Source: Tetradesmus obliquus
Lineage: Eukaryota; Chlorophyta; Chlorophyceae; Sphaeropleales; Scenedesmaceae
DNA length: 64,000 bases
Assembly (NCBI GenBank): GCA_030272155.1
Contig: CP126207.1
Coordinates: 2,604,001 to 2,668,000 of the forward strand
Direction: 5' to 3'
Below are positions 52,885 through 64,000 of the stretch, one piece after another; within the stretch, counting starts at the first letter, position 1, and the number at the start of each line of letters is the position of its first letter. Both the position numbers and the translations under genes were made by a program. The notes beneath the pieces are model-generated. The model was not told where the DNA came from and ran no database searches. It saw only the letters and a program-made list of their open reading frames with translations.

Positions 52885-55800
52885 TGATATTGCAGCTGCA
52901 GCTGCGGCTGCCGCCGCTGCTGACAATGTCCGAGCCGACAGCAGCAGCATCTACCATCAGCCTGCTGCAGCTGCTGCTGCCAGCCGTGCGAGCAGCAGCA
53001 GCAGGGGCAGGGCAGCAGGACGGAGGCATGCTCCCTGTTGTTGCTGACAGCAGGATGCCTGCAGGTGAGCAGATGTTATGTAACATGTTGTAACGTTGTC
53101 ATAATGTTCAGCACCCATTTGCCACCAGTGCTCAGGACGGCGGCATGCTGCCAGTGGTGGCTGACAGCAGGATGCCTGCAGGTGAGATGATGTTATGTAA
53201 CATGTTAAAGTTCCATTTTTTGCAGCTGCCATTCTATCATATATAACACGTCACACTTTGATTGGCATGTCACATTGCTGCAGTTGCCCTGGAGGAGCTT
53301 CTTGACTATGTGTTTTGCGCTGGTCCCTTTGATGCGCCAGCGGAGCCCACAGAGGAGCAGCAGGCAGCTGACCTTTTATGTTGACTCGTGGATTCTAGAT
53401 AGTTTTTTTGGACAGCCGCTGCCATCTTGTTACCATTAGGTAAGGTGCTGTGTTCATTTGTAAATTTGCTGCAGTTGCCCTGGAGGAGCTGTTGGACTAC
53501 GTGTTCTGTGCTGGTCCCTTTGATGCGCCAGCGGAGCCAACAGAGGAACAACAGGCAGCTGACCTGGCAGCTGATGTAATTTGGGTGCTGTTTATTATGA
53601 TTTCAACAGCCACTGTCATCTCTTTACAAAAATTTTGTGTATAATCTGTAACTTGCTTCTGTGCTGCAGTGGCCCTGGAGGAGCTTCTGGACTACGTTTT
53701 CTGTGCTGGCCCCTTTGACGCGCCAGCAGAGCCCACAGATGAGCAGCAGGCAGCTGACCTGGCAGCTGAACAGGCAGCACTGTCAGCACTGCGCTCAGGT
53801 TTAGCGCCCCGGCAGCAGCAGCAGGGTTTAGGCGGTGGCGGTGTCCAGGGTTTAGGACACGGCCTTGGATCACCAGGGCGTGCAGCGGCTGCTGGTGCTG
53901 CTGCTGGGGAGGAGCGAGCAGCAGCTGCAGCAGCAGCAGCAGATCCGGCAGCAGCAGCAGCAGCAGCAGCAGATCCGGCAGCAGCAGCAGCAGCAGATGG
54001 TGACACGCTAGTGTGGCAGCGGCTGCTGCCCGATGCCTCACTGGAAGACACGGCACTCCAGCTGCAGCACTGGCTGCTGCAGCGCCACAGCAGCAGCAGC
54101 AGCAGCAGCAGCAATCTGAAGCGGCTCGTCACCTGCGTCAGTAACGGATCTGACCTGTCACTTCTGGCCCCAATGATTCCAGGGCTCAGGTCTTTGGCGC
54201 TGTCTGTGCCGCCGTGCCTGGAAGGGTTTAAGTCGCCTGAAAATAACGGTCCGGTGGATGTCAGAACCCTACCTGAGCTGCAGCCGTGGATGGGTGACAG
54301 CGGTTTAGGGTTTGGAGCTGCACAGCTGGCTGCGGCTGGGGCAGATACCCTAGCAGCAACAGATGCAGCTGGGAGCAGTATTATCGACGAGCAGCAGCAG
54401 CAGCAGCAGCAGCAAGGGTTTGGAGCTGCACAGCTGGCAGCTGCTGGGGTAGCCACCCAAGCAGCAGCAGATGCAGCCGGCAGCAGCAGCAATGAGCAGC
54501 AGCAGCAGCAGCAGCAGCAGCTGCAGCAGCAGCAGCAGCAGCAGTGGCTGCTGCAAGTTGGGCAGCAGCAGTGCAGCTTTGCAGGAAGCTTCCTGGCAGG
54601 AGGTCCTGCTGCTGCACCTGAGGCCCGCTGTTTTGCAGGGCTTGGGGTTTTGACGATTTCAAATTTGAGCAGGGCAGATGGCCCTTGGGAGCCATCAGCA
54701 GTGCTAGGCGATCAGTTGCTGGCAGCGGTTGCCTTTGGCTGCCCTGCGCTGAAATCTCTGGAGGTGAGGGGAGATATGACTGCCGATGGTGTTCGATCAC
54801 ACACTTTTTTTTATCAGAAGTGCTTTTTGCTGGGGTGTTGTGGGGCTTGGCGTTTTGACGGTTCAAATGTGAGCAGGGCGGATGGGCCTTGGGAGCAGTC
54901 AGCAGTGCTGGGTGACCAGCTGCTGGCAGCGGTTGCCTTTGGCTGCCCCGGCACTGAAAACCCTGGAGGTGAGGCTGGTTTGTTTTCTACTGCACCGTCT
55001 GGTGCGGCATCATATCTTGTCATTTAGTGTGGTGGTTGTGCTGCTGCTGCTGCTGCTGCAAATTTTCGGCTGCACCTGCTCTTACTGTTGCTTTTGTGAC
55101 CTAACACTGCCTACTGCTGCTGCTGCCTGCACTGCTGCCTGCACTGCTGCCTGCACTGCTGCAGCTCTCCGGTGTGCTGGCGCCCACCCCGCTGGGCTTG
55201 CTGCTGCTGCAGCTGACCCAACTGCCTGCCTGCTGCTGCTGCTGCTGCAGCTGTCTGGTGTGCTGGCGCCCACCCCCCCTGGGCCTGCTGCTGCTGCGCC
55301 GGCTGCCGCTGCTGACCTTACCGCCTGCTGCTGCTGCCGCTGCTGCCGCCGCCGCCGCCGCTGCTGCTGCTGCTGCTGCTGCTGCTGCAGCTCTCTGGTG
55401 TGCTGGCGCCCACCCCGCTGGGCTTGCTGCTGCTGCGGCGGCTGCCGCTGCTGACGAAGCTGCGGCTAGAACAGTGGACCAACACGGCATCAGATGTGAG
55501 TGATTTCTTTTGTTTGTAGCTTTCACTGCTTTCTTGTGTGCTTCTGTGGTGATCCATTCCCATGTATTGTCAGCATCGCCTGATGCGTGCGCGGCGCGTG
55601 CGCTGCTGCTTGCTGCTGTAATTGGTACGCTGTATGTGGTGTTTGCAAACACCCAATGGGGGGTTTGGGGCTGCACCCGCGCTCAGCTGGGTGGGTACAC
55701 ACGCGCTCATGCTTGCCGGCGGCTGCCGCTGCTGACCAAGCTGCGGCTAGAACAGTGGACCAACACCGCCTCAGACGTGAGTGGTGCTGTTATGGTGGCT

Positions 55801-56935
55801 TTCACTGCTTTCTTGTGTGCTTGCTGTGGTGTTCCATTGCCCTGCGTTGGTTGCATCAGGCGCGTACGCTGCTGCGTGTTGCTTTTGTGGTATGTGGTGT
55901 CTTGGGGGTTGGGGCTGCACCCGCGCTCATGCCGTCTTGGCGGTTGGGGCTGCACCCGCGCTGATGCCGTCTTGGGGGTTGGGGCTGCACCCGCGCTGAT
56001 GCCGTCTTGGGGGTTGGGGCTGCACCCGCGCTCATGCTGTCTTGGGGGTTGGGGCTGCACCCGCGCTGATGCCGTCTTGGGGGTTGGGGCTGCACCCGCG
56101 CTCATGCTGTCTTGGGGGTTGGGGCTGCACCCGCGCTGATGCCGTCTTGGGGGTTGGGGCTGCACCCGCGCTCATGCTGTCTTGGGGGTTGGGGCTGCAC
56201 CCGCGCTGATGCCGTCTTGGGGGTTGGGGCTGCACCCGCGCTCATGCCTGCTGCGGCGGCTGCCGCTGCTGACCAAGCTGCGGCTGGAGCAGTGGACCAA
56301 CACCGCCTCAGACGTGAGTGATTGGGGCGTTCAGCTGTTTAGATATGCTAAACACATACATGCACTAATCTCTTAGGGTTTTCATGTCACCAATAGGGTT
56401 TTAATGTCATCAATATGATTAGGAGCTGTGCTACACATACACGTACAATGTTGATCAGGAGCTGTCAGCTGTCCTGCGGTTGCCTTTGCTTCGTGGTCTG
56501 TGGTGTCTGTATTGTTGTGTTTGCCTAATGCCAGTCGTTAGTTACACCGCAACAGACCATTTTCAGCAGGCAGCTGTAGCAGTAGACCAGCACCGCGGCC
56601 CATGAACCGGCGCACAGTATGTTGTGCTTCCATTGCTGCTGTTCGCTGCTGGAGACCCATGTGGTGTATGGCGCCTCTGTCATGGAGCTTGGTCAGGCAA
56701 TTCTGCTGCTGCTGCTGCTGCTGCTGTTTCTCACAGGTTGCTGATCAGCAGCTGCCAGTGGCTGTGGCCTGCCTGCCGCACGGCCTCACCAGCCTGGGTT
56801 TAACAAACGCGGAGCCCGAGGTTTTAGCAGATCCCCTGCAAACCCTAGCAGCAGCAGTGCGCTTGGCTGGCGGCGTAGAGGCAGTGGCAGCAGCAGCAGA
56901 TGCTGCGGCGGCGGCTGCAGCAGCCTCACGCAAGC

Positions 56936-56973
<38 letters not shown>

Positions 56974-57230
56974 GAGGTGAAGTTCAGTGCTGCTGCTATG
57001 TCAGCAGCAGCACAGGCAGTACTGAATGCTGCAGAGGCAGCTGAGGGCCCAGGCAGCGCAGCAGTGAGCGAAGTTCTCACCAGGAGTTCACGGTGGCGTT
57101 CACAGGCAGCTTCAAACCTGATTTCAAAGTTCTCTTCACCGCCGAGTGCCTGTGAATCCGGCGAGAAGTTCCGGCCGCCATTCCTGGCCTTTGGGGTCGG
57201 GCTGCAGAGCAGCGGCAGCACCATTCGAGA

Positions 57231-57271
<41 letters not shown>

Positions 57272-57409
57272 AAGACACGCCAGAAGCGTTTGCAGCCGCC
57301 GCAATAGATAACGCTTCTGATGCAGCGAGTTACTGTTCTGTGCTGATTGGCAGCCGCAGGTGGCTGCCCCCTCAAGGTATTGCACTGCTGCTGCTGGACA
57401 CGTTCTTCG

Positions 57410-57447
<38 letters not shown>

Positions 57448-57571
57448 CATGCGTGGCAGCAGCTGCTCGGCTGCTGCGACAGCTGCTGCTGCCTGCACAG
57501 CAGCAGCAGCAGTAGTTGCAGCACGCATAGCCACGCTGACCATGCTGCTGCAACAGCAGCAGCTGCAGGCC

Positions 57572-57606
<35 letters not shown>

Positions 57607-60600
57607 GGCCGGCGCAGCCCCTGCTGTGTTGCTGGGGTGTTTAGGGCTTTAGAGGAGCTGAGCATTGTGGCTCATGGCTCCAAGCGCAGCAGCAGCAGCA
57701 GCAGCAATGGGCTGGGTGCTTTCCTGGCGGCTGGTCTGCCGCATGCAGCAGCGCTGCAGCGGCTGCACGTCAGCACACCAGGTGAGGCACTGAACCCTAG
57801 AGCTAGTTGTTGACCAGGGCTCGAGCCTTGTAGGTTTTTGCATTTTTGTAACTCATTGCGGGCAGCTGGTGCTGCACGACAGCACACCAGGTGAGGCATT
57901 AAACCGTAGGGGTGTTAAGGGCTTTAGAGGAGCTGAGCATGGTGGCTTACGGCTCCCCGCGCAGCAGCAGCAGCAATGGGCTGGGCGCTTTCCTGGCGGC
58001 TGGGCTGCCGCATGCAGCGGCACTGCAGCGGCTGCACGTCAGCACACCAGGTTAGTGTGAACCCTAGCTGGATTTGACCAGGGTTCCTAAACTGATTGTT
58101 TTGCACTATCTTTCCGTGTTTTAGTTGGCTGGGCTGATGCATACAGCTGCATTGCAGCGGCTGGGGTGTTTAGGGCTTTAGAGGAGCTGAGCATTGTGGT
58201 TCACGGCTCCAAGCGCAGCAGCAGCAGCAACGGGCTGGGCGCTTTCCTTGCAGCTGGGCTGCCGCATGCAGCTGCTCTGCAGCGGCTGCACGTCAGCACA
58301 CCAGGTGAGACACTAAAACCTAAAGTAGGGTTGATCAGGGCCCAAACGCTGTAAGATCCTCTGGTTTTGAAGCATGTTGTTGGCGGCTGGGCTGCCGCAT
58401 GCAGCAGCGCTGCAGCGGCTGCACGTCAGCACACCAGGTGCGACACTTAACCCTAGAGCTCGATTTGATCAGGGCTCAAACCATGTTAATGTTTGCAGTG
58501 TTTCAAGTTATTTGCGGGTGGCTGGTGCCATGCCGCCGAGTGAGGTGATGATCTAGGGGCCAACACCAACACTCAATGCAGCCACCCTTTACATACATTG
58601 CTCCCAAGAAAATCATGATGAACATGATCCAAATGGCACCAACCGTTGTTTGACACTCACTCCGGCTGCTGCTGCCATCACCAATTCAATCTGCAGGTGG
58701 TTTTGATGCCATGCCGCCAAGTGAGGCTGCGATCTACGGGCTGACAGCTGCCCTCAACGCAGCCACCCATCACTGACATTTGCACTGACCGAAACCAGCC
58801 CTGACATTGACACACACTCCTGCTGCTACTACTGCTGCTGCTGCTGCTGCTGCTTGTTCTCGCGCCTACTGCAGGTGGCTTTGACGCCATGCCGCCAAGT
58901 GAGGCGGCGATCCACGGGCTGACAGCTGCCCTCAACGCCGCCACCCTCCACTCACATTTGCACTGACCGAAACAAGCCCTAACATCGACACACACTCATG
59001 CGTCTACTGCTGCTGCTGCTCCTCGCCTCAACTGCAGGTGGGTTTGACGCCATGCCGCCAAGTGAGGCAGCAATCTACGGCCTGACAGCCACCCTCAACG
59101 CAGCAACCCTGCACGCGTTTGACGCCGCCACATCCCGCGCAATGTCGTCAGTGCATTCAAGCGGCTGGTGGCAGCGGTTCAGCGGCAGCAGCAGCAGCAG
59201 CAGCAGCAGCAGGGGGCTAGGGAAGAAGGATTCGGGCAGGGGCAGCAGCCATGCCTGGCTGGCGTCACTGCGAGGCCTGCCAGGCTTGACAGATCTGCAC
59301 TTGGACATGCCACTGGTGCTGCCTGGGCAGGTGAGGGCTGCATATTTCAACTGTTGTTTTGAATTTGAGGGGTCGGGGTTTGAGAATTACTGTGTCGCGG
59401 GGGCTGCCAGGCTTGACATACTTGCTCCTGGATATGCATCTGGTGCTCTGCCACTGGTGCTGCCAGGACAGGTGAGATTGACATGGTATCAGGCCAAAGG
59501 TTTGTAGCGTGTTACTTGTTTGGCAGGGGCAGCAGCCATGCCTGGCTGGCATCACTGCGGGGGCTGCCAAGCTTGACAGATCTGCACTTGGATATGCCAC
59601 TGGTGCTGCCAGGACAGGTGAGGGCTACGAGGTTTTAGGGTTTCAAGCTTTAAGTGTGATGAGTGGATGTGTGATGCTGCAAGGCCTGCCAAGCTTGACA
59701 GACTTGCACCTGGACATGCCACTGGTGCTGCCTGGGCAGGTGAGAGCTGCATATTTCAAGTGTTGTTTCTGAATTTGAGGGGTTGGGGTTTGAGAATTTT
59801 CGTGTGGCAGGGGCTGCCAGGCTTGACAGACTTGCACCTGGACATGCCTCTGGTGCTTCCAGGACAGGTGAGAGCTGCAAGCGTGCTTTAATTTTCCGGC
59901 AGATGTGTGCATGGGGTTGAGGGTGTAAGGGTGTTCTGCTGCGGGGGGCTGCCGAGCTTGACAGACTTGCACCTGGACATGCCGCTGGTGCTGCCTGGAC
60001 AGGTGGATACAACAGAGTTCAGGGTGTTTTAGGTTGTGCGTCACCTGGGCATGCCGCAGTAGGAGCCATTGGCCGCTTCCATGGCAGCCACCAGCATGCT
60101 ATGCATGTCACTCAGCAGCATGCTCAGCCCCTTGTGCCTGCTCTTTTGCATGCTCCCGTAATCCTTGTGCCCGCAAACCTTTTTTGCCCCATTGGCTGCA
60201 GTGGCAGTCACCAGCATGCTATGATGATAGCTGAGCAGCATTTTTCTCTGCACTTGTGCCTGGAATGTTGCTTACTTCCATCATTCTTTGTGCCCGCCGA
60301 TCTTTCTTGCTGTAGCTCGAGGCGTTGGCAGCCTCTGTTGCAGCCAGCAGCAGCCTGCGCTCCCTCAGCCTGCACGGAGTGGCACTTAACATGTACGCTA
60401 GCCACCAGCTGCTGCTCAACACACTGGTCGGCCTCAAACCCCTAAGCCCCGAGTCAGCTGCCGCCGCCAGCAGCAGCAGCAGCAGCAGCGGCAGCAGAGG
60501 CGGCAATTCAGGGCCCAACATGTTGCAGCATGTTGACCTGAGCTTCACTAAGCACTGCGGGGTAGCGCCAGCTGGCATGTCTTTGTCCAAAGTGTGGGCG

Positions 60601-61342
60601 CGCATCAAGAGGCAGCAGCACGATGCAGCTATGCAGCAGCAGCTCGGCAGCCTGCAGCAACTACAGGGGCAGCTGCAGCAGTTCCACGATGCAGCAGCGG
60701 CCGCTATGGCGGCCGGGGCGCCGCCTCTGAACCCTGGGGTCGCAGCGACGGCGGTTGCAGCAGCGGTAGCGCTGGTCTTTGACGGGAATGCAGAGGCAGC
60801 GGCTGCACTGCAGCAGCAGTTTAACGACGCACTGCAGCTTGGGCCGCAGCAAGGGGCTGCCGCTGGCGGTGCAGGCCACCAGCAGCAAGCTGCCGCACCA
60901 CCAGCTGCAGCTGCGTTTGCAGCGGATGTGGCCGCAGCCATGATGGGGGATGATGGTGGGCAGGGCATGGACGGCTTGGCTGTGCTCAACAACGTGATGA
61001 TGCAAATGGACCACCAGATGCACATGATCACACACCACTCGCCACATGCAGTGAGCGAGATGGCCATGGGCCACGCCTCCGCAGCGAGCTCCGCGGACAA
61101 GCAACTGATACGGCTGCTCACATCAGCGCTACAGGCTAGGGGCGTGAGCGACCTGTCGGTGCGCATGCACGGAAGCGGCGCGGCAGACAAACCGGGTGCA
61201 CACGGTGTGGCTGCACCCATGGGCGCTGGCGGAGGCTCGGCGTGGGGAGGAGCTGGCGCGGCTTCGGGCTCGGGCAAGGGCGCAGCTGACGAAAGCGACG
61301 GCGATGATGACGATGACGCATGCAGTGATGGTGGCGCTGGTG

Positions 61343-61375
<33 letters not shown>

Positions 61376-62259
61376 TGGAGCTTGTGCAGCCGCGCATGCG
61401 CCTAGGGTTCTTTGAGAGGACGGGGGTGTCCGGTGCTTTCGACAACCTGGGGTCGTGCGCAACATCTTGTCTGGCGTATACGACAGTGTCCGTAATGCAC
61501 AGCATCCGCCGGCCCGCCTCGCAGCCTCAGCAACCCACGTGGTGGGCAGTGGCTACGCTGCAGCGGGCGTGGGGTGCAGTGCGCATCGCGCTGGCCACGG
61601 GCCTCGCGCTCACGGTCGCGCTGCTGGCGATGACGTCGACGTATTTTGCGAGCGAAGAGGAGCTGGAGCACCTGCGGGCAGTGGGCTTCATGCCCCCGCA
61701 GGCGCAGCCGCAGCAGGACGACCACCAGCAGGGCGACCATCAACACAATGACGCACACGGCGACGGCGTGTCCTCTGAGTGGGAAGAGGAGGATGAGGAG
61801 CTGGAGGAAGACGAGCAGCAGCAACATATGGAGATAGAGCACATAGAGCAGCATCAGGCTCCGCCCGCTCCGGCGGCCCCTGCACAGCACGGCATGCTGG
61901 GGAATGTGCAGGCAGCCCTGGGCGTGTTCTTGCACCCGGAAGCAGCCGCCGCGGCGGGCGGCGGCGGGCTCGGCGGTTTCCTGGGAGGCCCGCATGTCAA
62001 CCCCGAGGCGGTGGACATGGGCATCCAAGAGTTGCTGAACCCCGACGGGGAGGACAAGCCGCTGGAGGCAGATGCGAATGGGGGCATGACGGGCATCCCT
62101 GTGCAGGTGCAGGTGGTGGCTGGGCTGAACAGCGCTGCCTCTTGGAGCTTTGTGGTGGGCGCGGCGCCGGTGGCTGCGCTGGGGGTGTGGTTTTGGTGCC
62201 GGCAGCTGAAGTGGGCTGTGAGTGGCGCGTTTGCGCTGGCGCGCTACGCCTTCAGCTGA
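43880..62259 (+). CDS. Giant F-box/leucine-rich protein with two C-terminal membrane segments, 13 exons
   Basis: Exons 43880-43942, 44324-44449, 45312-45792, 46498-47283, 48404-48532, 50686-51068, 51858-52442, 52896-53064, 53670-54763, 55391-55495, 56737-57781, 59038-59330, 60316-62259 close in one frame over 7203 nt (2400 residues plus TGA). The N terminus is an F-box (PQLPDPAIK|AICAALPLPARCQARLVCRAW), implying a role as an SCF ubiquitin-ligase adaptor. Degenerate leucine-rich repeats follow (LKQLRAVQLSVDG, LTRLTHLALHANG, LKYLEVLGFW, LKSLEVRG, LTKLRLEQW, LQRLHVSTP, LTDLHLDMP, LRSLSLHG), interrupted by poly-Gln, poly-Ala and poly-Ser inserts and a His-rich patch (46600-46660). The last exon carries an acidic stretch and two hydrophobic segments (about 61579-61645, 62136-62220). 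The target is unknown. Whether all exons form one transcript needs RNA. Confidence 0.75.
44513..45190 (+). repeat. Tail array of the F-box exon (exon 2)
   Basis: Downstream of exon 44324-44449, five tails with intact GT donors end at 44633, 44762, 44877, 45007 and 45132. Each repeats LAGEAVNS...AAQLRKQ. Two shorter remnants lie at about 44513-44545 and 45170-45190. Periods are 115-184 bp. Confidence 0.9.
45886..46300 (+). repeat. Tail array of F-box gene exon 3
   Basis: Three tails (about 45890-45967, 46078-46127, 46230-46294) repeat AASSAVLQLEVGDYEEMAPP; the first two keep a GTGAGCTG donor. Confidence 0.82.
47494..49807 (+). repeat. Largest ladder: F-box gene exon 5, seven heads and six tails
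   Basis: The complete exon is 48404-48532. Heads start at 47494, 47613, 47749, 47856, 47969, 48107 and 48251, each after a CTG-rich tract ending in CAG, and repeat GLKQLRAAQLSVDGGF. Tails end at 48744, 48941, 49170, 49381, 49621 and 49807 and repeat FHWGVGAGQQGAGGASN plus a GTGCG donor. Head period 107-153 bp, tail period 186-240 bp. Copies are diverged; some heads contain stops. Confidence 0.93.
50026..50545 (+). repeat. Head array of F-box gene exon 6
   Basis: Four heads (starting about 50026, 50155, 50273, 50437) repeat GQLTRLTHLALHANGAD after CTG-CAG acceptors. The last extends to LLQLTNMRELLMSGP. The complete exon is 50686-51068. Confidence 0.88.
51420..51857 (+). repeat. Head array of F-box gene exon 7 with long (CTG)n acceptor tracts
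   Basis: Heads starting at about 51482, 51622 and 51755 repeat NASTLLGPAADLLSQ. The intervening introns are almost pure (CTG)n runs of 50-85 bp ending in CAG. The complete exon is 51858-52442, with one tail at about 52610-52678. Confidence 0.9.
53125..53575 (+). repeat. Tail of exon 8 and heads of exon 9 of the F-box gene
   Basis: A tail of exon 8 (52896-53064) lies at about 53131-53183 (DGGMLPVVADSRMPA plus GTGAGA). Heads of exon 9 (53670-54763) lie at about 53284-53383 and 53476-53575 (VALEELLDYVFCAGPFDAP). A tail of exon 9 lies at about 54838-54970. Confidence 0.85.
55155..56315 (+). repeat. Ladder around F-box gene exon 10
   Basis: The complete exon is 55391-55495. Heads at about 55165-55215 and 55250-55315 repeat LSGVLAPTPLGLLLL. 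Tails at about 55718-55779 and 56250-56313 repeat RLPLLTKLRLEQWTNTASD plus GTGAGTG. Confidence 0.87.
55893..56250. repeat. 35-bp minisatellite in F-box gene intron 10
   Basis: About ten tandem units (cttgggggttggggctgc followed by acccgcgct). Most adjacent units alternate between gatgccgt and catgctgt ends, giving a 70-bp higher-order unit. Confidence 0.93.
57870..58440 (+). repeat. Tail array of F-box gene exon 11
   Basis: After exon 56737-57781 come tails at about 57910-58051, 58160-58302 and 58375-58438, repeating ALEELSIVxHGSKRS, LGAFLAAGLPHAAALQRLHVSTP and mostly a GTGAG or GTGCG donor. A short remnant lies near 57870-57890. Confidence 0.85.
58505..60002 (+). repeat. Ladder around F-box gene exon 12: three heads, five tails
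   Basis: The complete exon is 59038-59330. Heads at about 58510-58560, 58697-58765 and 58875-58950 repeat GGFDAMPPSEAAIYGLTA. Tails at about 59400-59471, 59525-59618, 59680-59740, 59812-59870 and 59945-60002 repeat LPSLTDLHLDMPLVLPGQ plus a donor. Confidence 0.88.
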
Positions 62260-64000
62260 ACAGCTGGCTGGGAGGTGCGTGAACGCCACATGCACAACTT
62301 GTTGTTACAATCATCCCATATGCAGCTTGTTGTGTTGGGCAGCAGCGGTGTGGCTCTTGGGTATTGTGGTGTGGCTCTGATCAATGGTGGAGCTTCTGTG
62401 GACACGGCGTCGGTTGCGGCGCTGGGGGTGTGGTTCTGGTGCCGGTAGCTGAAGTGGGTTGTGGGTGGCGCGTTTGCGCTGGCGCGCTACGCCTTCGGCT
62501 GATGCGGCTAGCTGGATGGTGCGGTAACGCCACATGCGCATGTTGTCGGCTTAGTAATCGCATGTGTAGCTTGTTGTTCGAGACGTCGACCGCGCACTGT
62601 GTTATCGTACTTGGTGTGGCCGGGCTGAACAATGCTGCCAGCCTGGCGGCGCCTCCTGGAGCTTTGTGGTGGGCGCGGCCCTTGTCCATCCCTTTCCCAA
62701 AACATGATGTAACGTTGTTATTTTGCGTGAGGTGATGCACACTTGGGAGAAGGCAATGGATGTGTTGCAAGCGCCATGCTTGTGCAGCCCGACTTTCAGC
62801 TGATAACAAGTGTTCACTGAAACCACTTTGGGAGGCAGCCAAGCACGCTGCATGCTTGGAGCTGTTGAGGCAGCAGCATCGCTGACTGCCCAGCCCGCGG
62901 TGCGCAGCATGGACAGCATGGACTGCAACCATCAACTGGCTAGTACGCCAGGCTGGCTGAAGGCGGGGTATGTGCTGCAGTTGCTGCAGTTTACAGCGGT
63001 GTGGCGTGGTATGGCAGGTTGTGCCTATGGGCGGCATGTAGTGTGATTGCCTCTCGCTCTCCCGCATTGCAAAAATGCAACTAAATGAATGCTCCCTTAC
63101 CGTCCGTTGAATCAACATGCGGGGGATGATGCAACCCTTCACATGGTCCGTGCCTATGTAACAGGAGAGTTTACTGCAGGAAGGACTAATGTGCCCTGGC
63201 TGCCAAGGTGCATGTTACTGCAGCAATTGACAGTACGCCACGTCAGCATTGTTCCAGGCTGCGGCGACCACTTTTGCAGCTGTAAAAGCAATCAAAGCGA
63301 CATTAATGCCCCCAAACTTCTCTTTCAGCACGCACACCGCGCCCAGGCAGTGGCAGAGGGAAAAGCCCGCGAACAGCAGCAACGTCTGAGTCGGACGCCG
63401 ACTCGCTTCAGATAGCACAGCAGGCTGTTCGTGCCAGAACATCAGCTCAAAGCATGCTTAATTTGCAGTCAATCCAAGTCGAAAAGCGCGACGAAGCCGC
63501 TGGACGACACCAGACGAGTGCATGTGTCAGCTGAATCGTGTGTCTGTAGCAGCAGACTGCAAGTGACACAGTGCAGGCTTACTCACTGCAGCTGGGCTTC
63601 ATAAAAGTGCATTTTTTAGTAGTGAAGCTGTTTGCTATAGACAAGCCACGGGTGGCAGCAGGGAAGCACTCAAAGGCCAGCAACCTGAGGGTCTGTTACT
63701 ATCACAGCAAACCATTCCACAGCAAACTGTTCATAGCAAACTGTGAGGCTCAGGTCACCCGAGCTCAGTTGCGTTTGTAACACCACCCAATTTGCGTTTT
63801 CAAGCAGGAGTACCTGCAAGTTACAAGTTACAAGTCCTACGCATCAGAAGCAGGCCAACCTGCTTGAGCCTATGCTCTTCCACGCGTAAATTAGAGAAGG
63901 ACAAGGACAGACAGAAGTACCTGCAGTTCACTGCCACCTGAACAGCGGTGTTTATATATTCAAGGGTTATAACGTGCATGCAGGTCAATCATTGCAGGTG
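62260..64000. other. Downstream region of the F-box gene; copies of its last exon end, otherwise no clear gene
   Basis: At about 62395-62540 a copy of the 3' end of exon 13 (LGVWFW...GAFALARYAF) continues past the stop codon and contains a premature TAG. A second fragment (about 62617-62682) repeats the AGLNNAAS part. From 62700 to 64000 I see no confident gene; the minus strand 63442-63215 is open with a hydrophobic stretch (GGINVALIAFTAAKVVAAAW) but lacks an ATG and splice context. Confidence 0.6.

Noticed and set aside
63215..63442. Membrane protein fragment on the minus strand near the window end
   Set aside because: It has a hydrophobic, protein-like stretch but no ATG, no convincing splice sites and no recognised family.

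Overview
The window reads as nuclear DNA of a green alga, most likely Chlorophyceae. The evidence is intron-dense genes with GT-AG introns, a eukaryotic initiator tRNA, FRO-type ferric reductase and type-2 tryptophan synthase beta sequences, serine/proline linkers typical of algal secreted proteins, non-LTR retroelement ends with pentanucleotide tails, and pervasive CAG/CTG triplet tracts. The species cannot be named from this sequence alone.

Five multi-exon genes could be rebuilt by hand with consistent splice phases. (1) Minus strand, 9954 down past base 1: a ferric-chelate reductase (11 exons, 3' end outside the window). (2) Minus strand, about 27353 down to 11647: TrpB2, type-2 tryptophan synthase beta (15 exons; the initiator codon is unresolved). 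Its introns carry retroelement ends, large microsatellites and, on the opposite strand, an initiator tRNA-Met gene (25299-25370). (3) Plus strand, 28532-33729: a secreted papain-family protease joined by a Ser/Pro linker to an RCC1-like propeller (8 exons, one in-frame TGA). (4) Plus strand, 37692-42986: a six-hairpin-glycosidase-like protein (9 exons). (5) Plus strand, 43880-62259: an F-box/leucine-rich protein of about 2400 residues with two C-terminal membrane segments (13 exons). Between them lie a LINE 3' fragment (10856-11524), a transposon-like reading frame (33624-34271), a 27-bp minisatellite (35605-36110) and mostly featureless intergenic DNA. The genes show no evident common pathway.

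The striking property is shared by all five genes. Almost every exon is flanked by serial partial copies of itself. Copies upstream of the complete exon ('heads') repeat the intron end, the splice acceptor and the 5' part of the exon. Copies downstream ('tails') repeat the 3' part of the exon, the splice donor and the intron start. The one complete, frame-compatible exon sits between them. By my count about 43 of 56 exons show this, with up to 13 partial copies around one exon. In addition, (CTG)n tracts in the sense orientation sit directly before the splice acceptors, so the triplet strand bias of the window flips from CAG to CTG where gene direction flips. These 'splice-boundary ladders' are the best candidate here for an undescribed phenomenon. 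They may be a neutral product of local tandem duplication or a large reservoir of alternative splice sites.
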